Shown: positions 26,760-38,038 of the stretch, one piece after another
Numbering within the stretch: position 1 is the first letter of the stretch
Layout of the letters: the number at the start of each line of letters is the position of its first letter
Source of the DNA: Xenopus tropicalis
Taxonomy: Eukaryota; Chordata; Amphibia; Anura; Pipidae
Assembly (NCBI RefSeq): GCF_000004195.4
Contig: NC_030683.2
Location: 78,399,410-78,463,409 of the forward strand
DNA: 64,000 bases
Direction: 5' to 3'
Translations under genes and position numbers: made by a program
Notes under the pieces: model-generated
Told to the model about the DNA's origin: nothing
What the model saw: the letters and a program-made list of their open reading frames with translations, nothing else
The model's database searches: none

Positions 26760-27900
26760 ATTTGGACATTGTCTATATGCCTTCACACACAACCTTGACA
26801 GTTTACACACCGAGTGGTACAAGACTATTGCTGACTCTGACCCACTCTTTGACACATCCTTTCCACCCCTCTGCAGAAGTGCAAAAATGACAAAGACTTA
26901 TGTGAATCTTACTGTCCAGTTTCACTAATCAATATAGATGTGAAAATATTGGCTAAGGTTCTGGCAACCAGGCTCCAAAAGGTCATCACCATCATCCACC
27001 CAGCTGAACCTGAATTTATGCAGAGCAGATTTACCAATTTACACATCTCAGATCAAAACTCAGGATTCAGGATGATGGCCTTCCGGAACTCTGCTTAAAC
27101 TTTTTGAGTTCATTATGTAAAAGTATGTGTACTTACCACACACTGGTACTGGTACAGCCAAAGCCTGGAACCATGGAAACATCACAAAGGGCCTGGAATT
27201 TAGTACTGGGATGTATTAAACAATAAAAACTACCGCTTTTTTAATTGTCCCATTTGGGCAATTTAAATTTTTCCAACTTCCACAGGTTAAAAAATGTTAT
27301 ATAATGGCCTCAGGTTGGAACAAAGAGCCATGCCAAAACAACTTCCTTTATTTAGGTACTTCCAAATTTAACATTTTCAGATCCCAGTTTGGACCACTTT
27401 CCTCTGCTCTTACTCTTACAATTATTTGGAGGACACCCTCTGCATAGATATCCCCACAAATCTGATATCAAACTCAATCTTATATCCAGGAACCCCAGTC
27501 CTAAAGCTTAATCGCAAAGACAAAGACCTACAGTATGCCCAAACATAATTGGAATGAAGACGTAGATAAAATTAACAGTTTGATATTTACCAGAAACCCA
27601 CCATAAATAAATAACTTCTGTCAAAGTCAAAACAGTGGGAAAAAACAGTCATCAGTGCCCTGATGTGGAAGTAGAGCTGACAAATTTTTAAATGTGCTCT
27701 GCCATCACACCTGGACTGGGATTCAAAATAGTTCCTGGCATTTTAAGTACACTGAGGTCCAAACATCTCCCCACCAGGCCACTAAAAAATGTCTGTCTAT
27801 TGCCAGAATTCACAGATTGCCAATCCAGGCCTGTCTGCCATAATGGCTTATTGGTCACAAATCCTAGACAACCTATAAAATGAATTCAATTTCCTCTCTC
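26760..27900 (+). pseudogene. L1/Tx1-like LINE reverse transcriptase remnant
   Basis: From 26887 one plus-strand frame reads CPVSLINIDVKILAKVLATR, then LQKVITIIHP and EFMQSRFTN. This is the L1-clade reverse transcriptase block YRPISLLNxDxKILxKxLAxRL...IHxxQxGFxxGRxT. Further along, NFLYLGTSKF resembles the later FKYLG motif. Several stops and frameshifts break the frame, and the catalytic FADD region is not visible, so the copy is dead. The boundaries are approximate. Confidence 0.65.
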
Positions 27901-28684
27901 CTACCCTCTCTCTCCTACCCTTTGCCTCCATGGAGTCCTGGATGACATAAATATTAGAGATGACATAATTGCTCCCGACACTAGAATGAGATTTAAACCT
28001 ACCTGTATAGTGTGAAATTAAATGACTGTGCTAAAATGAACATGTTCTGTATCTTCAAAAATCTAAACATTTAAGTTCTGCATAAGGCAACGGCGACAAT
28101 GTTCCTTTTTTTTCTTGTCAATAAATACATTTCAGAATGGTGACATTAAAGACATTTCTGCAGATGGGGTACACTTACGGAGAGGTGTGATTCAAGGTTA
28201 GAGAATTGTTTCAAAGCACTGGTATCATATGACCTTGTTTTTAAAGAAATTTGCTTTGACCATACTAAGGGGTATGTGCTTTGGTTACAGATTGTGACAG
28301 TAGCACTCTCACTACACTGAACGTTTTGCCATGTATTTATCCTCCAGGCCAAAGCAGTTTTTTTTTTATACATCACCTTAAAGGGGCTGATTTACTATTA
28401 TGCATGGGTTAGGATGGGGTTATATCGATTGTTAGAAAATGCAGTTCTTTTTGATGGTATAACACCTGGTAAACATGATGGTGATAATGAGCACAGATGC
28501 ATTCTTTGAAATCAATATAGCGAATGTTGACCCTTGAGTAATAGTAATAGCCTTGATGAAAGGCCTTGTCCCTTTCTAGTAAAAGCATCACTGGCAAAGG
28601 CGAAAGGCCCCTCCTAAACAACAATATACAAAACAATGTTATCTAGAAAGGCCCAAATTAGGGGAGGGCCATCATACAGTTTTA
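27901..28684. other. Intergenic, possible Harbinger-like MITE end
   Basis: At 28380 the phrase aaggggctgatttactatta matches the GGGGCTGATTTACTA end of the Harbinger-like MITEs at 59009 and 61811, but I found no partner end. Otherwise nothing is recognised. Confidence 0.35.
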
Positions 28685-28911
28685 AGCACATAATTCTAAT
28701 TTTTACAATTATTCTGTTTCTTTTTAATAAAACAGCATCTTGTGCTTGATCCTAACTAAGCTGTCTAAATCCATATTGGCAGCAAAACATTCCTATTGGG
28801 TTTATTTAATGTTAAAATGATTTTTTTTTAGCAGACTTAAGGTATGGAGATTCACATTACAGAAATACCACTTATCTGTAAAACCCCAGGTCTCAAGCAT
28901 TCTAAATAATA
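28685..28911. mobile_element. Partial CAGGTATGGGA MITE
   Basis: Internal words of the family appear in order: tttttaataaaacagcatcttg, tgatcctaactaag, cctattgggtttatttaatg, gcagacttaaggtatggag. Both terminal repeats are missing or decayed. Confidence 0.55.
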
Positions 28912-29006
28912 ACCGGTTAAACTGCAACCCACAGACATAATACAGTTAATATGAGCCAATGATGTTTGGGTAATAAACCTCACAGATGGTAACATCCAAC
29001 TCTCCC

Positions 29007-29562
29007 ATGGGTATGGGACCTATTATCCACAGGCCCTGATTTGTGGTGAGGCCACAAATGCCTGGACCTAGGGCGGCACAAATTTAGGGGCGGCATGCCG
29101 CCCCGCCGCAACAACATTTTGACATTTTGCTCCCATACAGAGCAATGGGGACTTCTCCCCACTGCCCCGTATGGGAGTTCAAATGCCTGCGCATGCTCAC
29201 TTGTGTCGGTGCGGCGTGGCGGGGGGGTGGTTGTTTGCACATGCGTGGTGGCGAGAATGGGGGGTGGCCTAGGGGCGGCCGGGACCTGGGGGATCTTTCT
29301 TTAATTTGGATATCCATACCTTGTCTACTAAGAAATCATTTAAGCATTAATTAAACCCAATAGGATTGTTTTGCCTCCAATAGAGATAAATTGTATCTTA
29401 GTTGGGATCAAGTACAAGGCACTGTTTTATTATTACAGAGAAAAAGGAAATCATTTTTAAAAATCAGAATTATTTGCTTATAATAGAGTCTATGGGAGAT
29501 GTCTTTCCTGTAATTTGGAACTTTCTGGATAATATGTTTCCGGATAAGGCATCCCATACCTG
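29007..29562. mobile_element. CAGGTATGGGA MITE with an insert
   Basis: The left end reads catgggtatgggacctatta and the right end gcatcccatacctg followed by TA. The body continues normally after about 29281 (ggacctgggggatctttctt, ctaagaaatcatttaagcat, cctccaatagagataaattg). The stretch 29033-29280 does not belong to the family and is annotated separately. Confidence 0.75.
29033..29280. mobile_element. GC-rich insertion in the MITE (hAT-like?)
   Basis: About 250 bp of GC-rich sequence containing cctagggcggc and cctaggggcggccggg separates two parts of a known MITE. The caggccctg/ggcggccggg margins and gggcggc words recall short hAT-type elements. I could not define terminal repeats or an 8-bp target duplication, so the class is a guess. 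That it is an insertion is clear from the interrupted MITE. Confidence 0.45.
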
Positions 29563-30732
29563 TACTAAATAGTGACAAGCACATTTTTTCACCAGGCATG
29601 GATTTGCAGCAAAATATTTTTTTTGCGAAAGTTCTGCAACAGTTTTGCTGTGACAAAAATGTAGAGTGAGAAAAAAACTGTGGTCATGTCTAAAAATTGC
29701 ACAAAATGTTTTCGCAGATTCTCGTTTTTAGCAGTTTCACTAATTTTTGGGCGCAGCTGAATGAAACAGATTCACTCATCACTAGTATTGATTTATTTGC
29801 AAAACATTCCTCATTTATTGGTCATGCATTTCCTGGCCATGACCATGAGCCTTTTTATATAAAAGTTCTGTTGGCACCAAACCAGCGGATACTGAACTAA
29901 AAGGATTTAAAAGCGTGGTCTATTAACTGAATTTATATCGTGCGCAAACCATGGGAAAATGCTAGGTCTATAATGCTTGATCATGTTCAAATGCATTTTT
30001 GGTATGTGCAAATGATTAATTTCATTTATGATTAGTTTTTTGATACATATTCCAAGTAGAAGATTATTGTTATTCTTTCTGAGTAGTGTTGCTATTTTAT
30101 TTTCTTGTGGTTAAAAATTCAGAAACTGAATTTTAATGTATTAAAATAAACATCACAATTTTTTTGTGACAGGCATAATAGTATTACAAAACTGCAAAAT
30201 GTAATTTATGTCAGAGGCATGTTGCTTAATTGTTATGGGACTGGGAATCAAATAGGGCTTCATTTTAATTGTCAGTCTTAACTGGAACTAAGAAAAACAC
30301 ATTTTAGAAGTGCTGACCATTAGGAAAAAGTGTGAAAAGTACATTTTCAGGCAGGTCAATTTGTTTTTTACCCACAATGCAGTGCTTTTACCACAATTTA
30401 AATCAAAGGCACTAAGTTTGCCCAGGGGCAGTAACCCATAGCATAACTTAGTTCCTTTTATTACATAATGCCCATATATTTTGTGTGTCATAAATATCTC
30501 TGGGCAGTAGGTTAACCATAGGAAACCACATATTTGAATTACTATTTCTGAAACATTCAAATTGTGTATATTTTCTTATCTCCTACATGTTGTTGGGTAG
30601 AAAGGTATATATCAATGTAGTAGTTTTATACCCAATATGCTTAGGATTACTAACAATAACAATTCAAATATTTTTTTATGTTAATTGTGGATGTGGGTGA
30701 GTGGGCACCAAAAGTGGTGCTGCTAACTTATT
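29563..30732. other. Intergenic, nothing recognised
   Basis: AT-rich sequence without supportable features. Confidence 0.5.
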
Positions 30733-31020
30733 CAGTTATGGGACCTGTTATCTGCAATGCTTGGGCTAGGGGGTTTTCTGGATATCTGGGGCTTTTCATA
30801 ATCTGGATCTTCATACCTTATGTCTGCTAAAAGTCATTTAAATGTTTAATTAACTGGCATTGTTTTGCCACCAATATTGATGCATGCAGCTTAGTTCCCA
30901 TCAAGTACAAGGAACTGTTTTATTATTACAAAGAAAAAGCAAAAATACTCTATGGAGGATGACCTTTCCTTTAATTTAGTGCTTTGGATAATAGGTTTCT
31001 GGATAAGTGGTCCCATACCA
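30733..31020. mobile_element. CAGGTATGGGA MITE, decayed
   Basis: It begins cagttatgggacctgttatc and ends ctggataagtggtcccatac, with the family's internal words (catcaagtacaaggaactgttttattattac, atttaaatgtttaattaa). The ends have diverged further than those of the 40408 and 51283 copies. Confidence 0.7.
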
Positions 31021-31191
31021 CCACATTATCTGGCAGGCCTACCAGTAAAATTAAATCCTGGAATGTTGGCTGCTTAGTAAAAGACACCCTTTTGTAGCTT
31101 AATATTACATCTTTGTTCCTCTTTTTAATGTAACTAATACTGACAATATAGGAAACAGAACTTCAAGCCAAATGTTTTTTTTTTAAATATT

Positions 31192-31732
31192 TTAAAGGAG
31201 AAGGAAAGGCTAATAAAGAGTTAATCCCAAGCTGCAGGCATACCTTTAGTTGTATCAATAGTGCCCTTAAGTCTCCCCATATTTCACCTGTTCAGATGAT
31301 CAAAAGCCAAACAGGAAAAAAAAACGCTGAGCTGGGTAAAGAAAGTTCCCATAATGTCTCACTCCTGCACAGACACCCAGACCAGCTCCTGAGTAAGCGC
31401 ATGCGCAGGGACAGGAAACTGAAGCGCGCCTTACTAGCAAGCTCATGCCTGTGTTTGCGCAGTGCACAGTTAAAGTAGGGTAGAGTAGGTTGTGCTTGCG
31501 TCTAGGGTGAGGGAGAAAATTTGAGCATGCGCATTTACTTACGCGGCGCTATGTTGAACTAATTTAAATATCCAACATGGCAGCCACAATAGTTTCTAAA
31601 CAGCATTTAGGAAAATCAGAGAGTGCTCAGAAAATACTGGTTATAAAGTTAAAAAATGTAGCAATTAGCTACAGGGACATACGGCCTATGCATTTATGGG
31701 GTTGCATTTTTAACCCTTTCCTTCTCCTTTAA
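31192..31732. mobile_element. T2-type MITE
   Basis: TTAA lies at 31192-31195 and 31729-31732. The left end is TTAAAGGAGAAGGAAAGGCT and the right end, reversed, TTAAAGGAGAAGGAAAGGG. It is 541 bp and of the same subfamily as the inner element at 25284, sharing agagttaatcccaa...gcaggcataccttt. The GC-rich centre contains gcgcatgcgcagg. Confidence 0.85.
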
Positions 31733-32698
31733 TGCTAACTTAAAACAAATCACTGGTGCTAAAAATCTTTAAAATCACTAAACGCCTTTGAGTTGATAAT
31801 TTTGCCATTCCTATCACTAAACTTACATCCCAGATTAATCAGGCTGCTGTAACTGTTTTGATTAATGCTGCAGACATATTTTGATGGTGCAGTGGTGTCT
31901 AATCTATAGTAACAGATTCTTATATTTATTTAAATGCACCTGTCAGAATGCAAAATACAAAGCAACATGGACACATTTGTTCTGCGGGAAGACTGAACTT
32001 ATTTTGTCATACAGCAAGTATTAGTTTACATTGTCAAAACATACTTTTGTACTTACCTACATTTGGCAATTAACCAGCAATAAATGTTTTTGCTGTCACA
32101 TAAAGTGAAATTTGCTGTACATCTTGTGTCAAGAATTTCTTTCTAATTGTAGCACTTAAAACACATCTATTTAAATGTGCAATGCCTCTAGTATCATTTT
32201 TACAGCCTCTGCATACTTAATTCATATTGAGTAGCAGCAAGATAAATGTGATTGAATTACCTATACACACACATTTATCATGACTTGCTGCTTGGTGACA
32301 ATTTGTGTACAAAATTCAAGAAATAATCAAGGAGATTTGTATAAATGACACCACATGGGTTTAAGAATTGATCTGTTCAAATCTCACACAGCAGTAACTT
32401 ATTCAAAATGAATAATGTTGCCGATCACAGTCCAACCAAGCCTCTGCCACTATCAAGCCCCTGCCCAATATTAATGATCCCTCATATCTGGAGGAGCAGA
32501 GGACACAGCTTTCTAATAACAAATTAAAATACAGAGAACTGAATGTAAATTAACAAAGAAAGTGATCCATGAAACCAAGATACACCAAAGAGAGAGAATT
32601 TAGGCCTACATGAAAAAACATTTTTTTTAGTGTCAGTGCCTGTTGGTGGCATTTTGAGAGTGCCATTTTGGAACACATGCAAGATAGTATCAGTGAAA
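31733..32698. other. Intergenic, nothing recognised
   Basis: AT-rich sequence, no supportable features. It ends where the satellite-like block begins. Confidence 0.5.
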
Positions 32699-33498
32699 CT
32701 AGAGAGGTACATTTCCTGAAGAAAATGTGAGCGGTGCTTGCCGTGGCAAAACTCGTGCCCCAATATTACAATGTTTGCTTCAGTTTGGGGCAATTAACCG
32801 CCCACCCCCTAGAAAAGTCATTGCACCCCATTCCCGAATAAGCCACATGGTTTGACACCTCATTCATGGATCTACGACAAACGGTGCGGGACTCAGTCAA
32901 AAGCTGGTCTCAATGTTAAGTCTATGGGCGGATAATTGCCCCCTGCTGGGGCAATTAACCTCCCACCCCTTAGAAAAGTCATAGCACCCCATTCCCGAAT
33001 AGGCCGCACGGTTTGACACCTCATTCATGGGTCTACAACAAACTAGTTATTTGCCAAAATCCCCATTATTAGTCAATGGGGCAAATTTGGGGACCTCTCT
33101 TGCCCCGGGGGTAAAACTTATACCCTTGTGCGGGGTATCGTCTGACACAGGATGCAAACCTCTTCAAATGTGGTAAATGTCCCGTTTCTAAAAATTTCCC
33201 TCCCTGCGCTACAATCCGTCAAAGTTGGCCTTAATGTTAAGTCTATGGGATTTTTGGCCCTGTGGGGGCAATTAGCCGCCAACCCCTTAGAAAAGTCATA
33301 GCACCCCATTCCCGAATAGGCCGCACGATTTGACACCTCACTCATGGGTCTACGACAAACGGTACGGGACTAGTTACGTACCGAACTTTTGTACGGAAGA
33401 AGAAGGAGAAGAAGAAGAACTAGAGAGGTACATTTCCTGAAGAAAATGTGAGTGGTGCTTGCCGTGGCAAAACTCGTGCCCCAATATTACAATGTTTC
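32699..33498 (-). repeat. Satellite-like GGGGCAATTA block, part 1
   Basis: The module starts ctagagaggtacatttcctgaag and includes gtgcttgccgtggcaaaactcgtgccccaatattac. Three subrepeats containing tttgacacctcattcatggg follow (at about 32851, 33012 and 33329), each preceded by cccattcccgaata and by a ggggcaattaaccgccc hairpin-like stretch. A (GAA)n tract follows at 33399, then the next module at 33420, which is split by the gypsy element. I do not recognise the family. Minus-strand frames such as YSGMGCYDFS recur with the repeat and are not evidence of a gene. Confidence 0.8.
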
Positions 33499-34160
33499 TG
33501 TCACGGTCGGCACCCAATACCAGAGCTAGTGCCAAGCACCCTGGTCTCAGCTCGTGCTTCACCAGTAGCGTGACCGCCTTTGGCTTCGGGAGGAGCCCTC
33601 AGCTACTCGGATGCCACCTGGACTTATACGAGAGGGGCAAAGCAGGAGTTCTGGCTAGCAATGGGGCACGACTGTAGAAAGTCAGTTAGGCCAAAGATCA
33701 CGGTACAAATAGGGTTAAACAAGGTCGTCGTCAGGCAGGCTAGGTCGGGGCAGGCAGCAATCAAGGATAGTCAGACAGGCAAGGGTCAAACCGGGTAATC
33801 AATACAGCAGGATGAGACGAAATCGTAGTCAAAGTACAAGCCGGGGTCAGATATGGATAATCAGAATAGTCAGGAGCAAGCCGGGTCAAAACACAGGAAG
33901 GCAACAAGGCAGGATACAGAAACAAAGTGTACAAGGCTGAGAAAAGCACCAGGATCAAATCCTATCACGGGCAATGAATCCAATGCAAATGGCCCTTTGA
34001 ATATTTTGAATTTCTCGCCTTTGCGCCTTTAAAACGCGGAAGTGCGCGCGCGCGCACCTAGGAGAGAGCCGGCACAGGGAGCAGACGGCGCGGCGGGCGT
34101 CCCCGCCGATGGCAGCGCGGCGGGCGTCCCCGCCGTGCCGGTAAGGCACTTTCCCTTACA
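33499..34160 (-). repeat. 3' LTR of the gypsy element
   Basis: 662 bp. Read on the plus strand it starts TGTCACGG and ends TTCCCTTACA. Matching sequence at 37378-38033 defines the ends. The stop codon of the pol frame lies inside this LTR at about 34058-34060. The CpG-rich part (gcgcgcgcgcgc) is near the pol-proximal end. Confidence 0.95.
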
Positions 34161-37100
34161 TTACCCCCCTCTCTAGGGGGGGCCACTGGACCCCCAGGCT
34201 TCTCAGGAAACCTTAAATGGAATTGCTTCCTAAGGCGGTCAGCCTTGATGTCATCAACTGAGACCCAAGAGTTCTCCTCAGGGCCGAAGCCTTTCCACCT
34301 TGTAAGATATTGTAACTTACCTCTCACCAGGCGGGAGTCAAGGAACTCCTGGATCTCATATTCAGGCTGACCTTCAATCAGCACCGGGGGAGGAACAGAC
34401 AAATGACGAGTGTTAGCAGCAGATTTAAGGAGAGAAACATGAAAAGTATTAGCAATTCTGAAATTGGGAGGTAACTGCAGACAGACAGAAGATGGGTTAA
34501 CTATTGCAATGATGGGATATGGACCAATAAACCTGGGACCCAGTTTGGGAGAGGGAACCTTTAACTTAATATTCTTGGTTGATAACCACACTAAATCCCC
34601 CACCTTGTACTGGGGAGCCTCCCTACGGGATTTGTCAGCAGCTTTTTTCTGGGCTAGGGAAGCTGCAGACAGTGAATCATGAACTAGCGACCAGATTTCA
34701 GAAAATCTTAAGACAGAGGAATTGGCAGAAGGTACAGGGGAATTAGAGCCAGAAAAAGAAAATGCTTTGGGGTGTAACCCATAAACGACAAAGAAAGGAG
34801 ACCTCCCTGAGGAGGAATGGGTAGCATTATTGTATGCAAATTCTGCCCAGGGGAGCAGTTCAGACCATGTGGACTGGTTATCGGACACATAGCACCTGAG
34901 ATACTGCTCAAGGGACTGGTTCACCCTTTCGGTTTGACCGTTAGTTTGGGGGTGGTAGGCAGAAGAAAAGGATAATTCTGTCCCAACCAAAGAACAGAAA
35001 GCACGCCAAAATCTTGACACAAACTGAACCCCCCTGTCAGAAACGATATTCACAGGAAACCCATGAAACTTAAAAATATGAGTAATGAATAAATCAGCCA
35101 GGGTCTTAGCAGAAGGGAGGTGTGGGAGAGGAATAAAATGAGCCATTTTACTAAATCTATCGACCACCACCCAAATCACTGTTTTACCCTGAGAAGGGGG
35201 TAACTCCACAATAAAATCCATAGAGATGTGGGACCAAGGCTTCATTGGAATGGGTAAGGGATTTAACAGACCCTGAGGCTGCTGATGAGATGATTTAGAC
35301 CTTTGACAAATTGGACAGGAATCGACAAAAGTTTTAGCATCCTGCTTGAAGGATGGCCACCAAATATGGCGGGACAACAAAGAAATGGTTTTTGCAACAC
35401 CTGGATGACCTGCCATTTTAGAATCATGAACCTCTCTTAATACTTGTTCCCTAAGCTCCTCAGGAACAAACCATTTACCAGATGGGGTTTCAATAGGAGC
35501 AGAAGATTGTAACGGGAACAATAAGGAAGAGAGGTCAGACTCCAAAGTTGCAACAATTAACTCCCTGGGAATGATGGGAGTACACTCACTAGAGTCGGAG
35601 GAAACAGAATTGAAACTCCTAGAGAGTGCATCTGCCTTGGTATTCTTTGACCCGGGCTTAAAAGTTAAAGAAAAGTTGAACCTTGAAAAGAATAAAGCCC
35701 ACCTGGCTTGCCTTGGGTTCAGGCACTTAGCGGATTCAATATAAAGTAAATTTTTATGGTCGGTATAGACCGTAACTAGATGTTTAGCCCCCTCTAGGAG
35801 ATGGCGCCATTCCTCGAAGGCCAATTTCACGGCCAACAATTCCCTGTTCCCTATGTCATAATTGATTTCTGCAGGTGAAAACTTTCTAGAGAAAAAGGCA
35901 CAGGGATGCATCTTATTGGTTATCGGGTGTCTTTGGCAAAGGACTGCCCCAGCTCCTACCTCAGAGGCATCTACCTCTACAATGAAAGGGAGAGCGGAAT
36001 CGGGAGGTCTAAGGATAGGGGCAGAGCTAAACTCTTTTTTGAGGGTTTCAAACGCTTGTACAGCCTCAGGAGGCCACATACTGGGATCAGCGCCCTTCTT
36101 AGTTAGATTCGTGATGGGAGCTACAATTAGAGAAAAATTCTTAATAAATTGACGATAATAATTGGCAAAACCAAGAAACCTTTGTATTGCGCGTAATGAA
36201 AAGGGTTGGGCCCAATCTAGGACAGCTCTCACTTTGCCTGGATCCATCTCTAGACCTTTGCAAGAAATAATAAAACCCAAAAACTGAACAGTAGAGACTT
36301 CAAAGGTACATTTCTCTGGTTTTGCATACAGGTTGTTCTCCCTTAGCCTTTTTAAGACCTCACACACATGTTTACGATGTTCGTTTAGATTAGAAGAAAA
36401 AATAAGAATATCGTCAAGGTAGACCACTACGAATACCCCCAGCAGGTCACGAAAGATGTCGTTGACAAATTCTTGAAAAACTGCGGGGGCGTTACAGAGC
36501 CCAAAGGGCATTACTAAATACTCGTAGTGGCCGTCCCTGGTGTTAAAAGCAGTCTTCCACTCATCCCCCTCTCTAATATGGATGAGATTGTATGCGCCTC
36601 TAAGATCAAGCTTGGTATAGATCTTGGCAGCTTTAACCTGGTCAAATAACTCAGAAATTAGAGGAAGAGGGTAGCGGTTTTTAATAGTGACTTTGTTTAA
36701 ACCCCTGTAATCTATACAAGGACGGAGACCCCCATCCTTCTTACCCACAAAGAAAAACCCAGCACCTGCAGGAGAATTAGAAGGCCGGATAAAACCTCTT
36801 TCGAGGTTTTCCTGGATATATTCCTTCATGGACTGGGACTCAGGAAGGGAAAGAGGGTATGTACGACCACGAGGGGGAGAGGAACCTGGAACCAGATCAA
36901 TGGGACAGTCATACTGTCTGTGTGGGGGTAAGGTCTCGGCCGCTTTTTTGGAAAAGGCATCGGCATAAGCCGAATAGGCTGCAGGTAACCCTTCAAGTGA
37001 GGTAGCTGCTATAGTTGAGGGAATACAGATACCCCTACAACAAGAACCCCATTGAGACACCTCCCCAGTAACCCAATTAATCTGGGGGTTATGAACCTGG

Positions 37101-37441
37101 AGCCAGGGTAAACCCAAAATGAGTGGAGAAGAGGCACCTTCAATAAGAAAAAGGACTATCTCTTCAACATGGAAATTGTTCACACATAAGGATAAAGATA
37201 CAGTTCTCTTATTTACTACACCAGACCCTAAAGGTCTTTTGTCCACCGTAAATAACCTCATGGGAACACTTAGAGGAACCACAGGAATGCCATGTTTAGC
37301 AGCAAACGTGGCCTCAATAAAGTTACCCTCTGCCCCAGAGTCCACGAAAGCAGACAAGTGAACGGGGCCCGTGATAATGTCACGGTCGGCACCCAATACC
37401 AGAGCTAGTGCCAAGCACCCTGGTCTCAGCTCGTGCTTCAC
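34058..37441 (-). CDS. pol: Gypsy pol polyprotein: protease, RT, RNase H, integrase, chromodomain
   Basis: An unbroken frame of 1,127 codons encodes the enzymes that copy and integrate the element. In order: aspartic protease (FVDSGAEGN, catalytic D34); reverse transcriptase (KLDLRGAYN with D279, YLDDILIF at 341-348); RNase H (D491, E534, D561, D604); integrase zinc finger (H672, H679, C709, C712) and core (D742, D802, E838); a GPY-type segment near 969; and a C-terminal chromodomain (about 1027-1078, LTRWKGFGPEENSWV). All catalytic residues I can check are present. Residues 1-21 come from the 5' LTR, so the listed start is not the natural one; pol is normally made after gag, which is absent. 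The last 35 or so residues are read from the polypurine tract and 3' LTR. Confidence 0.93.
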   Translation of the reverse strand: MKHELRPGCLALALVLGADRDIITGPVHLSAFVDSGAEGNFIEATFAAKHGIPVVPLSVPMRLFTVDKRPLGSGVVNKRTVSLSLCVNNFHVEEIVLFLIEGASSPLILGLPWLQVHNPQINWVTGEVSQWGSCCRGICIPSTIAATSLEGLPAAYSAYADAFSKKAAETLPPHRQYDCPIDLVPGSSPPRGRTYPLSLPESQSMKEYIQENLERGFIRPSNSPAGAGFFFVGKKDGGLRPCIDYRGLNKVTIKNRYPLPLISELFDQVKAAKIYTKLDLRGAYNLIHIREGDEWKTAFNTRDGHYEYLVMPFGLCNAPAVFQEFVNDIFRDLLGVFVVVYLDDILIFSSNLNEHRKHVCEVLKRLRENNLYAKPEKCTFEVSTVQFLGFIISCKGLEMDPGKVRAVLDWAQPFSLRAIQRFLGFANYYRQFIKNFSLIVAPITNLTKKGADPSMWPPEAVQAFETLKKEFSSAPILRPPDSALPFIVEVDASEVGAGAVLCQRHPITNKMHPCAFFSRKFSPAEINYDIGNRELLAVKLAFEEWRHLLEGAKHLVTVYTDHKNLLYIESAKCLNPRQARWALFFSRFNFSLTFKPGSKNTKADALSRSFNSVSSDSSECTPIIPRELIVATLESDLSSLLFPLQSSAPIETPSGKWFVPEELREQVLREVHDSKMAGHPGVAKTISLLSRHIWWPSFKQDAKTFVDSCPICQRSKSSHQQPQGLLNPLPIPMKPWSHISMDFIVELPPSQGKTVIWVVVDRFSKMAHFIPLPHLPSAKTLADLFITHIFKFHGFPVNIVSDRGVQFVSRFWRAFCSLVGTELSFSSAYHPQTNGQTERVNQSLEQYLRCYVSDNQSTWSELLPWAEFAYNNATHSSSGRSPFFVVYGLHPKAFSFSGSNSPVPSANSSVLRFSEIWSLVHDSLSAASLAQKKAADKSRREAPQYKVGDLVWLSTKNIKLKVPSPKLGPRFIGPYPIIAIVNPSSVCLQLPPNFRIANTFHVSLLKSAANTRHLSVPPPVLIEGQPEYEIQEFLDSRLVRGKLQYLTRWKGFGPEENSWVSVDDIKADRLRKQFHLRFPEKPGGPVAPPREGGNVRESALPARRGRPPRCHRRGRPPRRLLPVPALS
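34161..34176 (-). promoter_or_regulatory. Polypurine tract of the gypsy element
   Basis: On the minus strand AGAGAGGGGGGTAA lies directly next to the 3' LTR. This is the usual place and composition of the primer for plus-strand DNA synthesis. It overlaps the end of the pol frame. Confidence 0.8.
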
Positions 37442-38033
37442 CAGTAGCGTGACCGCCTTTGGCTTCGGGAGGAGCCCTCAGCTACTCGGATGCCACCTGG
37501 ACTTATACGAGAGGTGCAAAGCAGGAGTTCTGGCTAGCAATGGGGTATGACTGTAGAAAGTCAGTTAGGCCAAAGATCACGGTACAAATAGGGTTAAACA
37601 AGGTCGTCGTCAGGCAGGCTAGGTCGGGGCGGGCAGCAATCAAGGATAGTCAGACAGGCAAGGGTCAAACCGGGTAATCAATACAGCAGGATGAGACGAA
37701 ATCGTAGTCAAAGTACAAGCCGGGGTCAGATATGGATAATCAGAATAGTCAGGAGCAAGCCGGGTCAAAACACAGGAAGGCAACAAGGCAGGATACAGAA
37801 ACGAAGTGTACAAGGCTGAGAAAAGCACCAGGATCAAATCCTATCACGGGCAATGAATCCAATGCAAATGGCCCTTTAAATATTTTGAATTTCGCGCCTT
37901 TAAAACGCGGAAGTGCGCGCGCGCGCGCACCTAGGAGAGAGCCGGCACAGGGAGCAGACGGCGCGGCGGGCGTCCACGCCGATGGCAGCGCGGCGGGCGT
38001 CCCCGCTGTGCCGGTAAGGCACTTTCCCTTACA
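37378..38033 (-). repeat. 5' LTR of the gypsy element
   Basis: 656 bp, 5' in the direction of the element. It is nearly identical to the 33499 LTR; differences include an 8-bp deletion near 37895 and a two-base longer gcgcgc run. In the minus direction it should be followed by a primer-binding site, but the sequence after it (ttatcacgggccccg) already encodes the protease region. Confidence 0.95.
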
Positions 38034-38038
38034 GTTTC

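Larger units (their letters stand above)
33499..38033 (-). mobile_element. Ty3/gypsy chromovirus-type retrotransposon, gag missing
   Basis: A 4,535-bp element on the minus strand with two LTRs. It is flanked by the 5-bp duplication GTTTC (33494-33498 and 38034-38038), so the insertion is intact as a unit. It lies inside a satellite-like repeat whose wording (caatgtttccttcagttctc) resumes right after it. The internal part holds only pol. The 5' LTR is directly followed by the protease-coding region, with no visible gag frame and no recognisable tRNA primer-binding site. The LTRs differ by about eight substitutions and two small indels, so the insertion is young. Confidence 0.95.
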
